A DNA stretch of 64,000 nt, taken from assembly GCA_030847615.1 (NCBI GenBank), contig JAUMIR010000002.1:286792028-286856027 (forward strand). Direction: 5' to 3'. Origin of the DNA: Gambelia wislizenii (lineage: Eukaryota; Chordata; Lepidosauria; Squamata; Crotaphytidae). Within the stretch, counting starts at the first letter, position 1. Each line of letters begins with the position of its first letter. Positions 36,426 through 46,802 of the stretch are shown piece by piece. The notes beneath the pieces were generated by a model. The model saw nothing but the letters and a program-made list of their open reading frames with translations. It made no database searches and was not told the origin of the DNA. Both the position numbers and the translations under genes were made by a program.

Positions 36426-37179
36426 GAGAGACATGTTTGATGTTAGTGGCACAGATGGTTGTGTCAGCCCTTGTCAAAATTAAACAGGGTTATCCCCCAC
36501 TGTAAGCAGTTCCTAACATCACTGGATACATGAATGTGATTGCTCCAGCTGTGAGTCTGTACCTGAAATTTGCAAGAAACTAGTACTGCATCTGTCAAAA
36601 CCTGAGCCAAGTGTGTTGTACTATGGAGGCTGTAGCTGCTGTGAGACTCTCAGTAGATGTGATGACGTAAGTTGGAGAATGACACCCAAAGCAAAATATA
36701 TGAGAGCACAGTAATATGCTGATATACTGGCAGTAATGCCCTCACTGTTCAGGAGCCATGCTTCAGTCACCTATAAATTGGATCAACTAGGAAAATATGA
36801 TTTGAGATTTCTCCAAATTTACTTGATGAGTTAGATCTGCTAATAGCTGAACTGAGATATCTAAATTGTGGCACAAGCTATGTGCAATGAAGAGCTAGGT
36901 GTCAATGTATAGAAAAACAGGCACACCTTTTGTACTGAGGAATGCAACCACTACCACCATACACTTGGTGGTATTGTTGGCATTGCTGACAAGCTGAACC
37001 CAAAAAATGGAACACATGTCACAAAGGAGAATGCTGTGGTGCTATAGCAATGTGGCTTTGTGGAGAAAGAGGTCTTGCAAATCTATGGCTGTGAACCAAT
37101 GCCTTTGGAATGGTAGTGGAAGAATCACTGTCAACCTTACTGACATGGAAGAATCACTAACAACTGAACTGTTTTTTAA

Positions 37180-37400
37180 AGAGTGTTTTAAAGAGCTTTT
37201 TATCTTTTTAATGGCATTTTTATTCTTTCTATTCTTTTTTTTTTACTGTGGATTGTTTTAATACTGCAGATAGTTCAATTCTATTTTAATGCTCTCTTTT
37301 TGTATGTTTTTAAGGGTACTGTTCTTTTAAATTGTGAGGTGCTTTGAGTCCCAGTTTTGGGAGAAAAAACAGGATAATAATAATAACAACAATAGCTGCT
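37180..37400 (+). mobile_element. LINE 3' UTR fragment
   Basis: The plus-strand text AAATTGTGAGGTGCTTTGAG then TCCCAGTTTTGGGAGAAAAA, CAGGATAATAATAATAACAAC is the ...GAGCCGCCCTGAGTCCC... 3' end of L2/CR1-like LINEs. It abuts the opposite-strand DIRS remnant, suggesting insertion into it. Confidence 0.65.
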
Positions 37401-39330
37401 GCTGCCACCAACACCACCTTCTCACTATCCTGAATTTGTGGGGGTTGATACAGAATTTGATACTCTGGAGGCCTAAGATGAGATTTAGGATCTGCAGGAA
37501 GTGCCTGAAAAAGAAATCTGTGTGTTTGGGGCACAAGATAACTTTTTTCAATAGCTCTGTTTTGCAGAAGATTGTTAGTTTCTTTCAAAAGTGCCAGGAA
37601 AGGATGAGTGGATTTGAAGCTCCCTAACAGAGGCTGGGTATTGAATTCTACAGCGTAACCCAGGCAAATGATGGTCAAGACCCAAGCAACATTTGTGAAT
37701 GTTCATCAGTTTTTGTAAAAGCAAGAAAGGTCAGACATCTTCTCTGTGGAAGGTAATGTTATCCAGATGAGTGGTCAAGTGGATTTGGAGAATCTGAGAT
37801 GTCAAAAACAGCTCTTCAATTGCCTAAATATCTTCTTTGTGGAAGATGAAGATCTTTACTTTTGTAGCTTACAAGGCCATTTCAAGGGTTGACAAGCCAC
37901 CAGATAATGTCTTCAAATGACATGGGGCCTAAAAAGAAGAATAGGCTGATGGAGATGGGCACCATATTGACTTCTGACAAGAGTCTTTGGATTGCACAGT
38001 GATCTCTATTTTATGTGCCGTGGTTCTTGTCTTAGAGATGCGGCCCATGGCATCATCTGTTTTGGCATTAAATAATCCCTCACCAGCAAAAGGGTGAACG
38101 TCTATGTGTATTTCCATGATTTTGGTAACAAATGCTTTGATAATTGCTAACTCAAATTGTTAATGCCACTGATGAGTAAAAACAGTGTTTCGTGTCATTT
38201 TTTACCCCTTTTCTCAACTGGAGTAGAATTAGACTTTTGTTTGCCTTTCATCTGTGAAGTATCAACAATTACTGAGTTAGAAGGCAGATGCAGGAATCAA
38301 AATCTTAGAGTCATCTTATATGCTGTACAGATTCTAATTCTTTCTACATGTCAGCAGCATAGATAACATCTTTGTCCAAAATTATTGAACCAGATGTGAC
38401 CATGCTGGCTACAGTGCAGCTATGACCAGAGTAAGAAAATGAAAATACACCTGTTGAAAAATGGAATCTGAGAATGGATGAGGTGAAGCTTTCATCTCCA
38501 AAACAAAAGGCTCCAATCCCAAGTGTGAATAGAGACAAGAAGCTTCATCTCAAAATCTTTGTTCAGTCTGAAGCCACTCTAAGTGATGGGAGACTGAAGG
38601 AAAATGATAAAAAGCAGCAGTGATGCTGTTGCAACTCTGATTGTGAGTACAGTGGCAATGGTGGCCTGTGATACTGATGTAGGCCCTATCGCCAGAGAGA
38701 GAGGGGGGGAAACCACAAGAAACAGTTTCGATAAAGGAGCAGGCAAACTACCATACCATACTATCTGACGTCTCACAATCAAACTTCTTGTCTTTCTTCT
38801 TATATTTCTTTCAATGAGGAGCAAACTCCCACCCTTTCTACAGAGCACAGCAGTGTTGGGGGTGAGTATTAGTCCAACATGGATGGAGCATCACCTGACC
38901 AGAGGACATTGAAGTCACCCAGGCAGAAGACTGAGCAGATGATACTGAAACAGCAGGAGAAACTGAAGCTGTTGGTACAAAGATAGAAGCTGCAGCTGTA
39001 GAAATTGGTGTGAAGGAGACCAATGATGTCATAATGATTGGCAAATAGATTTGTCTAGGGTTTTTTTGTTTTTTATTTCACAAGAGACTTAACAAATCAG
39101 AAAGAAAGCAGTGTGGAGAAGGCAATTCTGAGCCAAATGATCAGCTGCATTTTGGATATGTTCCCAAGAAGCCAAACAAAGACAAGTAGCTCTACATCTA
39201 TAGCCCTGTCTTGTGAGTTTTGTACCCTTTACTGGGACAGAAGAGACAGAATGACTTATCTTCCTGATATACTTTTTAGAGAGCCTCTGAGGCCATGCAG
39301 CTATTGAGGTAGCCAACAGTTAGATGCTGA
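37300..39330 (-). mobile_element. DIRS-like tyrosine-recombinase retrotransposon remnant, antisense
   Basis: Minus-strand frames appear in DIRS order. A gag-like segment reads KKYIRKISHSVSSVPVKGTK then TCLCLASWEHIQNAADH (39316-39089). A later gag segment has PFAGEGLFNAKTDDAMGRIS and KTRTTAHK (38117-37929). The start of the reverse-transcriptase domain has LTIICLGYAVEFNTQP...LLKETNNLLQNRAIEK (37690-37450). The RT catalytic box, RNase H and tyrosine recombinase are absent, and frames are broken. The family assignment rests on remembered motifs of vertebrate DIRS elements. Confidence 0.65.
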
Positions 39331-39389
39331 GGAGTAGCCCAAGGAATTATCTAAAGCCAGTCCAAATTTGAAACAGAAGAAGAAAACAG

Positions 39390-39417
39390 TCTGAGAGAGA
39401 GAGAGAGAGAGAGAGAG
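39390..39417. repeat. (GA)n microsatellite
   Basis: About fourteen GA units. A short TATATATATA-GAGAGAGA tract lies nearby at 39692-39708. Confidence 0.9.
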
Positions 39418-40530
39418 GTTATTCAGCAGTCAAGACCAAAAGTCAGTGACAATAGGGAATGTTCTTCACAATGCTGCTCTCGTAGCAGATGGAAGTGAAT
39501 GAAAGGTATAGCACTGGTCACACCTAGGTGTGTACACTGGAGGTGCAAAGTTGGGTTCCCTCCAAAAAGCTATTCAGTAATAAAATGTTCTGAGTGTGGC
39601 TCTGTGTAGGCACAAGACCCATTTGAATGAGTCATAGAGAACACAAAGAAGAACTATTCAATCTTTAGAAAGCGAAAGAGAAGATCTCTATATATATAGA
39701 GAGAGAGACCATAATCTGTAGTATACTGTACTGTCAGAGTTCTTTGTGTTATACTCCTGTAGGGAGTATACAAACTATTACCCATGCTTTCAAAATAATT
39801 TTAAACATTTTTGTACTTACTTCTTAAATGACATTAAATCTTAGTTTACACATTATTGTCTTTACCTCACAGTAGTCCAGGAAAAAAATCCCATAATTAT
39901 GACCCTGGGTGCTCATTTTAGAATCTGTTAACATCCTGTTATTGATGAAAGGAGAAGTTGAAACATTCTACAGAATAATTTCATGTTGGTTTTCTTTTTT
40001 GTCAGCCATTATGTATTTATTTTGGCAGTGGTGGGGTGAGGTGGGGCAAAACAGTTCCCCCCATTTTGCCATACTCTTAACGTGACTTGAGACTGCCTCT
40101 AGCAAAGACCTCTGCGGCTTTGGCTGCCACTCCTTCTCTCCATAGATGACCCTGGGTCAATTTGGACCCACGGGAGGCTTTTCATGCCGTTGCAGGGGCA
40201 GGCCCCTTCTGGACAGTGGGTTTCAGTGAGGGGTAGGTTACGTTCCATGTCACTGTTGCCCATTCTAAGGAATGGAGGGCCAGTAACAGGGCTCACATGA
40301 TCAATCATCCTTGTTAATTGGACCATGCCACATGAAATACCACACCACATTTGGCTTATTCCCTATGTAAGTTCACAGTCTTTAGTTTGTTTTATTATGC
40401 TTTGCTTGTACAGCCCTCCTTTATCGACAAAAACTGATACTTAAGTCTGGCATTGTAAAACATCTTTTATTTTTCCATGCTGGTAGGAATCTCTGCCTCA
40501 TAATTGGTTTACTGTCTGTGTGTGTTTCAG

Positions 40531-41270
40531 GACAGTCATGCAAAATGAGCCTTCGTTCACCTACCCGTACAGGGAAGCAGGTCTTTCCTTCAGCACATTT
40601 CTCTGCCTGTTCCAGCAAAGACAGGGCACCTTGCAAAGACTTACAGCCACCCCCTCTGCCGCAGAAGAAAACAGTCAGCAGAGCTGTTTCATCTCCCGAT
40701 GGTTTTTACTGGGGGCCGGCCTCTCCGGCAAGAGCAGCTGTCCCCACCAGTCCCAAACTGAACTTCAGTCAGTCAGAAAGTAATGTCTGTATCCGTGAAG
40801 AGTCTTCATTTGGCACTAACTTGGGTGCTAACCACCAAACATTTTCTTCTTCTGAATCACTGGAGAAAGCTTTCAAAGGAACCCATTTCCCATTCCCATG
40901 TTCTGGTAAGAACAGCAATACCTGCTGCAGCCAGAACAAAAACTTGCCCCCTCGGTCTTCCTCCCAACACAGTATGTCCACCCAGGTTTCCTCCAACTCC
41001 AGCCTCCAGCTCCACAGCCTCCTCAGCAACATTGACAACAAGGAGGGGGTCTACACTAAGTTGGGAGGGCTCTACGCAGAATCCTTGCGCCGCCTTGTTT
41101 CGAAATGTGAAGACTGTTTTATGCGTGACCAGAAGAGTGAGCTGCATTTCAATGAGAACAATTGGTCACTCTTCAAACTGACATGTAACAAGCCTTGCTG
41201 TGATTCAGGGGATGCCATCTATTACTGCGCCACCTGCTCCAAGGATCCCTTGAGCACCTATGCAGTGAAG
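40531..41270 (+). CDS. PRAG1: PRAG1 coding exon 4 (residues 775-1021; SHED N-part and pseudokinase N-lobe)
   Basis: The acceptor is gtttcag|GA at 40530/40531, completing a Gly codon. The donor is GAAG|gtacgt at 41270/41271, phase 0. In order the exon encodes a proline motif LQPPPLPQKK followed by VSRAVSSPDGF; a Ser-rich linker ending LEKAFKG; then from about residue 930 the folded region. LHSLLSNIDNKEGVYTKLGG and SLRRLVSKCEDCF form the N-terminal part of the dimerisation (SHED) helices. ELHFNENNWSLFKLTCNKPC and SGDAIYYCATC form the N-lobe, which lacks a normal glycine-rich loop. The last residue, Lys1021 in TYAVK, aligns with the beta-3 ATP lysine of true kinases, so the splice site falls directly after it. 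Known of the family: PRAG1 is a pseudokinase with an occluded nucleotide pocket. Confidence 0.95.
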
Positions 41271-41464
41271 GTACGTAATTGCAGGCGGCTACCTCATAAG
41301 GCAGAAATGAGGCACATTTACTTTTCTTTGCCAGTGACTCCCAGGAAAAGTCACTGGGGGAGGCTCAAGCAAATGATGGGTGGGACCAGAGCTAATATTT
41401 GAGTACGGGTTGCATAGTTCTGTCTTTCTCTGTGTACCTCCATTCTGTCTTGTGCTCTCACATT

Positions 41465-41687
41465 GGCCAAATCCACACTGCACAAATAATCCTGTTTGAA
41501 ACAGGTTTATTTGCCATGGCTCCTTCCTATGGAATCCTAGGATTTGTAGTTTTACAAGGTCTTTAGCTTTCTCTGCCAAAGAGTGCTGGTGCCTTGCCAA
41601 ACAACAAATCCTAGGATTCCATAGGAAAGAGCCATGGCAAATAATCCAGTTTCAAACTGGATTATTTGTGTAGTGTGGGTTTGGCCC
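41465..41687. mobile_element. TIR MITE, TCTACAC family (copy 2)
   Basis: Same layout as 2434-2654: GGCCAAATCCACACTGCACA at the left and its complement at the right, AATCC-GTTT hairpins, GCCATGGCTCCTTCCTATGG, then a central AAGAGTGCTGGTGCCTTGCC. 223 bp. It begins about 195 bp after the exon 4 donor. Confidence 0.8.
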
Positions 41688-41697
41688 TAGTCACCAC

Positions 41698-41700
<3 letters not shown>

Positions 41701-41753
<53 letters not shown>

Positions 41754-42012
41754 GTACACATAAACACTTGATCTCTTTCATATACGCATTAACACTCTTC
41801 CCCTTGTTTCTTTCTCTCTCTCTCTCTCTCTCTGTCACACGTACGCATGTGCATGCAGACACACACACACACTTTTTCACTTTCTCTCTTATATGTTCTC
41901 CCTCTCTCTGTCTAATGTGTACACATGCGTACTTTCTCCCTTTATCACCCATGCACTTTTTCTCATTTCCTCTCTTTCATACATACACACATGCATATGG
42001 GCATGCACAAAC
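41701..42012. repeat. (CT)n/(CA)n low-complexity tract
   Basis: Alternating pure CT and CA runs (41702-41734 CT, 41735-41752 CA, 41813-41834 CT, 41861-41872 CA) are joined by degenerate ACATGCA/CTTTCTC text. It directly follows the TIR MITE. Frames of over 90 codons here are artefacts. Confidence 0.9.
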
Positions 42013-42819
42013 ACAGAGTTGAAAAGGGAGCAGCTCCTTGGGGGAGGGGGCAACATGGAGACCCCATTGTTTCTAGAAAACCATCTAATACTAAGTGCTG
42101 CATGAAAAGAGGCTGAGAACCATATCATCTAACCATATTACATGAGAACCATGTAATTACTTCCTCTAGTCTTTTGATGTTTTTACTGATATTTTGATGC
42201 CAGGAACAGAGCTAATACTGTATAAGAATGAGCAACACCCTTGACACTCCTCCTGAGAAATTTTAAAAAGCAGTCTTCCTCAATTGTTTTCTTATTTTGC
42301 TTTATGCTTCACGCTCTGCCTATAGGAACTCTGAATTCACAATTAGGGATGTAAATCTTTATTTCACTTTTGCATGCAATAATGAAAAATTTCAAGGGTT
42401 TTCTTCCTGCTGGATGAACTTACAAGAGTTTATGCATTTCCATCAATGGTTTTTCACACGTTTTTCATTTTGTGTGTGTGTGAAAAATTCCTTTGTACAA
42501 AAATAGGGTCTTTTGCACAAAATACAATGTTTTGTTCACAGAAGAAACTTTTTTGTGTGCAGAACTTTCACCAAAGAAGTCATGAAATGAGAAAAATCTC
42601 ACAATGGTTTACTGTTTTTCTTAGTTGGGGGTCCTTTTGGGTCAAGACTCCCTTTCTCATTCTGTATGAGAAAACCTTTGAGTGTTCTTTACATCCCCAG
42701 TCACCTGAGAATCCCATTGCTGACATTCTTGCATCACGGGAACTGGCTGTTTATGTCTACCCTCCACTTCTTGTTCCATACCAGTTTCCAATCCCTAAGA
42801 GGACTTTTCTTCTCATCCC

Positions 42820-43240
42820 ATGACTGCTAAGTTTGGTGAGGGACGTTACCAAAAGCCTTTGGGAAGTCAAGGCAAACAGTGTCACATTTAAGCACATGTT
42901 TGTTGAAACTTCAGAAAGAACTCTAAAATGTTAGTGGCACAGGACATTCCTTTACAAGAAGCCAAGTTGATTCTTTTTCTCCAGAGCTTGCCCTTTAATT
43001 TGTTTGATAATTTTATTGTTAAAAATACTTTCCACCAATTTATCTGGAACAAACGTTCCAGACTTATCCTCAGGTCTCTTTAAAAGAAGAAGAGAAAGGT
43101 GTTTTTGACCACTTTCCAGTTGCCTAGTATAGAGGCTATGTAAGCTTAGGAATTCATCACATATTTTAGTTAAAGGTTCAGAAATCTCAAATTTTGTTCT
43201 TTAAAATCTCTTCAGTTGATGCTGTCTGAGCTTGGTGATT
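42820..43240 (-). mobile_element. CR1 LINE reverse-transcriptase fragment, antisense
   Basis: The minus-strand reading recalls the CR1 block: VPDKLVESIFNNKIIKQIKG, then QALEKKNQLGFL, a CHTNILEFF-like segment and, after a frameshift, CDTVCLDFPKAFGNVPHQT, the YLDFxKAFDxVPH motif of RT domain 2. Multiple stops and shifts; inactive. Confidence 0.7.
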
Positions 43241-43261
43241 AAATCTGTATTGCACATATGG

Positions 43262-43440
43262 CTGTCATCTTTTTTCTGGCCCTTGGGATCTTTAAGATTT
43301 TTTCAGGTAACCTTTTATCATATTTATGGCATGTTGGTAGCATTTCTCAAGTTTGTCTTCAATCATGAAAGCTAGAAACTTTCTTTAAAAAATACATTTT
43401 CAGATTATTAACAAGAATTAATGAGGCAATTATGTTTGCA
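43262..43440. repeat. Diverged direct duplication, copy 1
   Basis: Shares GGCATGTTG..A.CATT..CAAGTTT..CTTC with 43903-44073, plus ATTTTTAGATTATTAACAAGA-like text, in the same order and orientation about 640 bp away. The source is not identified; possibly two pieces of one old LINE region. Confidence 0.6.
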
Positions 43441-43902
43441 ATTGGCTTGTAATTGTCAGTAAGGTCTTTCTCTTTTTGTCTTAGCTCTTCTTTCTCTTGC
43501 CAGAATAAACAGCCCAAAAATTACTAAAAAACAACAGGAGAGAACAAAAAGCTTACACAGCATTTGTTTTTTGGCCCGCTGGCAGCCATTCTTCTTTCCT
43601 AAGTGGAACTCCTGAGGAACTGGAGTCTAGCCAGAAAGGTGCAAATGTGCTTGGTTGCCATGGTGTCCCTCACAGCACAGGTAGAGCAGAGCTGGGCAGG
43701 TAACAAGTCTTGACATCAACATTCCCATCAGATGAAGTGCCAAGAATAGGCAAGCCCTTGTATCCCTGGAATCTATGGGATGCTACATTGGCACAGATTG
43801 CTGATGGAAGGATGTTCAGAGACACAGAACATGAGTCACTGGGAAATTCTCATCCATAAACCCCATCAAAATAAATTTGTGCCACATGCAATGGTGGTCA
43901 CC

Positions 43903-44073
43903 TTTTTCTTGACTCTTGGTCTTTGTTAGGTTTTTTACATACACCCTTGTATTGTGTTTATGGCATGTTGCCATCATTCCCAAGTTTACCTTCAGACATG
44001 AGGACTAGAAACTTCTAGGGTGTGTTTTTAAAGACATTTTTAGATTATTAACAAGAGTGAATCAGGCAATGAA
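43903..44073. repeat. Diverged direct duplication, copy 2
   Basis: Partner of 43262-43440. It contains GTTTATGGCATGTTGCCATC and TTTTTAGATTATTAACAAGA and ends TGAATCAGGCAATG, against TTAATGAGGCAATT in copy 1. Confidence 0.6.
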
Positions 44074-45216
44074 AACTTGTCCCAATGATTGATGGACACT
44101 TGCACCTAGGAACCTGGAGATCATTTACATTTTTTTAAATGTGAGAGACTATAGCAGGCCTCAGAGGTCTTGAAAAAAAACCCTTATCTTAACTCAGTGG
44201 GTGTGAAACCTGCATAATTTCTAGTTGCGCCACCTTTTTGTCCACATTGTGTGAATTGTGGCACTCATTTTCAATACGCTGCATGGACTGCTGTCTGCAT
44301 AGATGCCAGTTTCACAAAGGAAGAAGGCCCGCCTTCCTTTCACTCGGGTTACTTCCCTTGATTTGGATTCCCAATGGAGGCTTACTACAGAAAGAGTGTG
44401 ATTGCAAGAGAAGGAAACAAACCTTTTTTTGTCTTCACTGTAGGCCACACGCATGTGTCCTTGCATTACAAAATGTGCCTTTATTGTCTGATGCTGGCAG
44501 ACAGTAGCACACTGAAGCTCAGCCAAAAGAAGGAAGCTATAAGCTTGGCTGTTGTGCATGGGTTCCAAGTGGGGGAATGTAGCTAGGCAATTTTTAGGAA
44601 TGCTTTCATTCCCATTGCTGGAATATTTCTAATAGACAATAGTTTAAGGGCTCAGCAGCTGAGTTTTCTCTCTCCTCCACCCCCACTGCACCCAATCCGT
44701 GTGATATTGTGGCACTGCTTGCAGACTTGAAAGAAGCTATAGATCAGATCACTGCCTGAAGATAGGCTTCAACAGGCCTGACTCTTTCAAAGTGCGAGCT
44801 AAGACAAGGCTCCTGTCATCCCTGGGAGCCAAAGCACTGTTCATCTTTTTCTCACCCAGATAAAATAATGAGCAGGATTGACAGGAAACTGAGCCCAAAC
44901 AGTTTTTCTTCAAAAACCCTTTCTCCAGGCTGAACTACGCATTTGACAGAAGACCAAAGAGTGGGAATGTGGGTCTGCAGTACTGTGGGTCTGCAGTACT
45001 GAAAGGAGGTCACAATTTAGAAAAAAGATGTGGTAGCAGTCTTTTCCCCACCCATCATCAGTTTTCCTTCCTGAGCCAGTTTCTCCCAGTGAGACATGTT
45101 TACAGTAGTTGGGGAAAATGAGGCTGGTGGTGAAGGAATTAAGTGCAAAGAATAAAGCAGAGCTTTGGAAATGTTATTACAAATGTTATTTGTAACTAGT
45201 TGTTTTTAATTATTAA

Positions 45217-45387
45217 GGCATAGCTATAAATAACCTGAAGGCACCAAAACCTATCCAATCTTAGAAGCTACGCAGGATCTGGCTTGGTTAGTACCTGGAT
45301 GGGAGACTGCCAATGAATACCAGGTGCTGTGTAGGCTATATATCAGAGGGTAAGGGCAATCCACCTCTGACTAAGAAAACCCTATGG
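45217..45387 (+). mobile_element. 5S-rRNA-derived SINE, head and middle
   Basis: 45217-45339 aligns along its whole length with vertebrate 5S rRNA. GAAGCTACGCAGGATCTGGC corresponds to box A. TTGGTTAGTACCTGGATGGG then AGACTGCC corresponds to box C, and GGTGCTGTGTAGGCTA is the 5S end. The first 50 bases are the most diverged. It then continues into the SINE middle (CACCTCTGACTAAGAAAACC), so it is a SINE and not a 5S gene. It is interrupted at 45388 by an insertion. Confidence 0.85.
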
Positions 45388-45566
45388 TTTTCCTTGGTTT
45401 TTTTCCTGGCTGTGACACTGTGTTCTGGAAGAGTTTACTTCTCACGTTTTGTCTGCATCTGTGGCTGGCATCTTCAGAGAAGATGCCAGCCACAGATGCA
45501 GGCGAAACGTCAGAAGTAAACTCTTCCAGAACATGGTCTTACAGCCCAGAAAAAAACCAAGGAAAA
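45388..45566. mobile_element. Fold-back Penelope-like fragment inserted in the 5S SINE
   Basis: A 179-bp palindrome centred at 45477. Each arm is about 88 bp and carries the Penelope-like terminal text seen at 28330-28410. The right arm has GATGCCAGCCACAGATGCAG then GCGAAACGTCAG, with an intact GAAACGTC (45504-45511). The left arm keeps CTGAAGA on the minus strand but has lost GAAACGTC. Neither arm has a complete hammerhead core. Confidence 0.65.
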
Positions 45567-45579
45567 TCTATGAACGCTG

Positions 45580-45690
45580 GCCGTGAAAGCCTTCGACTTC
45601 ACATAAAAACCTATGAAATTCCTGGGGTCGCCATATGTCAGCAGGTGACTTGAAGGCACATTCACACACATGTCACATTGTGATTGTAAC
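45580..45690 (+). mobile_element. 3' tail of the interrupted 5S SINE
   Basis: GGGGTCGCCATATGTCAGCA then GGTGACTTGAAGGCACATTC is the Bov-B-like tail also carried by the tRNA SINEs in the window. It resumes the 5S SINE after the insertion. Confidence 0.65.
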
Positions 45691-46167
45691 TCATTGAAGC
45701 AAAACTTCACTTCTGTTGCACTGTAACTGCGATTGTTAAGTTACTTTGGTAGTTACCAGGTGTGGCTTTGTTGATTAATGGAAGAGAAATATCTGTTGGT
45801 TCAAGCATTGGTTGTTGCTCTGGTTGGGGTGTTGGGGTGAAAAGGATGGAATGGGTGGCATGAGAGTAAAGTATCAGTTAATAACTATTTTGGTTACTTT
45901 AGAAGCAGGTAAATATGATGTTACTTTTTCAACAATGATGAGTAAAAGAGAGCTTAAAGCCAATAACTGCTACTGATTTTTAAACATTACTTTCCAAGCT
46001 CTGGAATAAACTGGGAGAAAGTTAACTGCACTGTCTCTGCATCCAGTAGATCCTCTCCAAATTACAGTCGCTCACCCTACCTTCGCATGGCTTCTTAGAT
46101 GTTCCTCAGTGACTGATGTTCTGAGATCCTGGTCCTCTGGGCAAACATCTAATTTGCCACTGAAAGA

Positions 46168-46401
46168 TACACTCAGCCCTCCTTAGGCAAGGATTCTCCA
46201 TCCACAGTTTCAGCCATCCATGCCTTGAAAATATTTTTTAAAAATCCAAAAAGCAAACATTAATTTTGCCATTCTACAGAAGAGACACCATTTTACTATG
46301 CTATTGTATATAATGGGACTTGAGCATCTGCAGATTTTGGGATCCACTGGGGGAGCAATGTCCTGAAACCAAACCCCAGCAGATACTGAGGGCCCACTCT
46401 G
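46168..46401. mobile_element. Mariner-type MITE, TACAGT family
   Basis: Starts TACACTCAGCCCTCCTTAGG and ends near GAGGGCCCACTCTG. The interior AAAAATCCAAAAAGCAAACAT and TATATAATGGGACTTGAGCA match the 21657 copy. About 234 bp, ends eroded. Confidence 0.6.
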
Positions 46402-46432
46402 TTTCTTTACTGTGGCCCTAGAACTATGTTTG

Positions 46433-46563
46433 TTATTCAGTCTCAAGAGGAGAACTTAATTTTGTTGTCTGTTATGTTTTTTACACAGTGCATTGACATT
46501 TTTAAAAAATGCACTGTGTAAAAATTAATATGATAACAAAACTTCAATCTTGAGATTGAATAA
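46433..46563. mobile_element. 131-bp hairpin MITE
   Basis: The arms begin TTATTCAGTCTCAAGA and end TTGAGATTGAATAA, with ACACAGTGCATT pairing with AATGCACTGTGT around a short loop near 46,497. TTA-type ends, no coding. Family not recognised. Confidence 0.65.
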
Positions 46564-46566
46564 CAA

Positions 46567-46802
46567 GCATTGACATAGAGAGCCAGCATGGTATATCAGT
46601 TTGAATGTTGAACTACATGTCTGGAGACCAGGATTCAAATTCTTGCTCAGCCATGGAAAGCCGCTGGGTGACCTTGGGCAAGTCACTTGCTCAGCCTCAA
46701 AGGAAGGCAAAGACACCCCCCCCCCGAACAAATCTTGCCAAGAAAATTTTGCTTTAGGTCCACCATACGTCGGAAGCAACAACAACAAGAAGCACTGACA
46801 TA
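46567..46802 (+). mobile_element. tRNA-derived SINE with 11-bp target duplications
   Basis: The element (46578-46791) starts GAGCCAGCATGGTATATCAG, with A/B-box-like text near the head (TCTGGAGACCAGGATTCAAA). It has the TGGGTGACCTTGGGCAAGTC core shared with MIR-type SINEs, GAACAAATCTTGCCAAGAAA, then a CATACGTCGGAAGCAACAACAACA tail. It is flanked by GCATTGACATA (46567-46577) and GCACTGACATA (46792-46802), a target duplication with one mismatch, showing LINE-driven integration. It inserted immediately beside the hairpin MITE. Confidence 0.88.

Larger units (their letters stand above)
31466..40530 (+). other. PRAG1 intron C
   Basis: A 9.1-kb intron, GT at 31466 and AG at 40529-40530. Outside the listed repeats, 32380-35360, 36430-37180 and 39340-40520 contain no recognised gene or element. 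33440-34370 is unusually GC-rich for this intron but has no sustained conserved frame. Confidence 0.82.

Noticed and set aside
41662..42022. 118-codon Ser/Leu-His/Thr frame
   Set aside because: Pure translation of the CT/CA microsatellite.
45217..45339. Functional 5S rRNA gene
   Set aside because: Diverged 5' third, extra bases, and fusion to a SINE body and tail instead of a T-run terminator.
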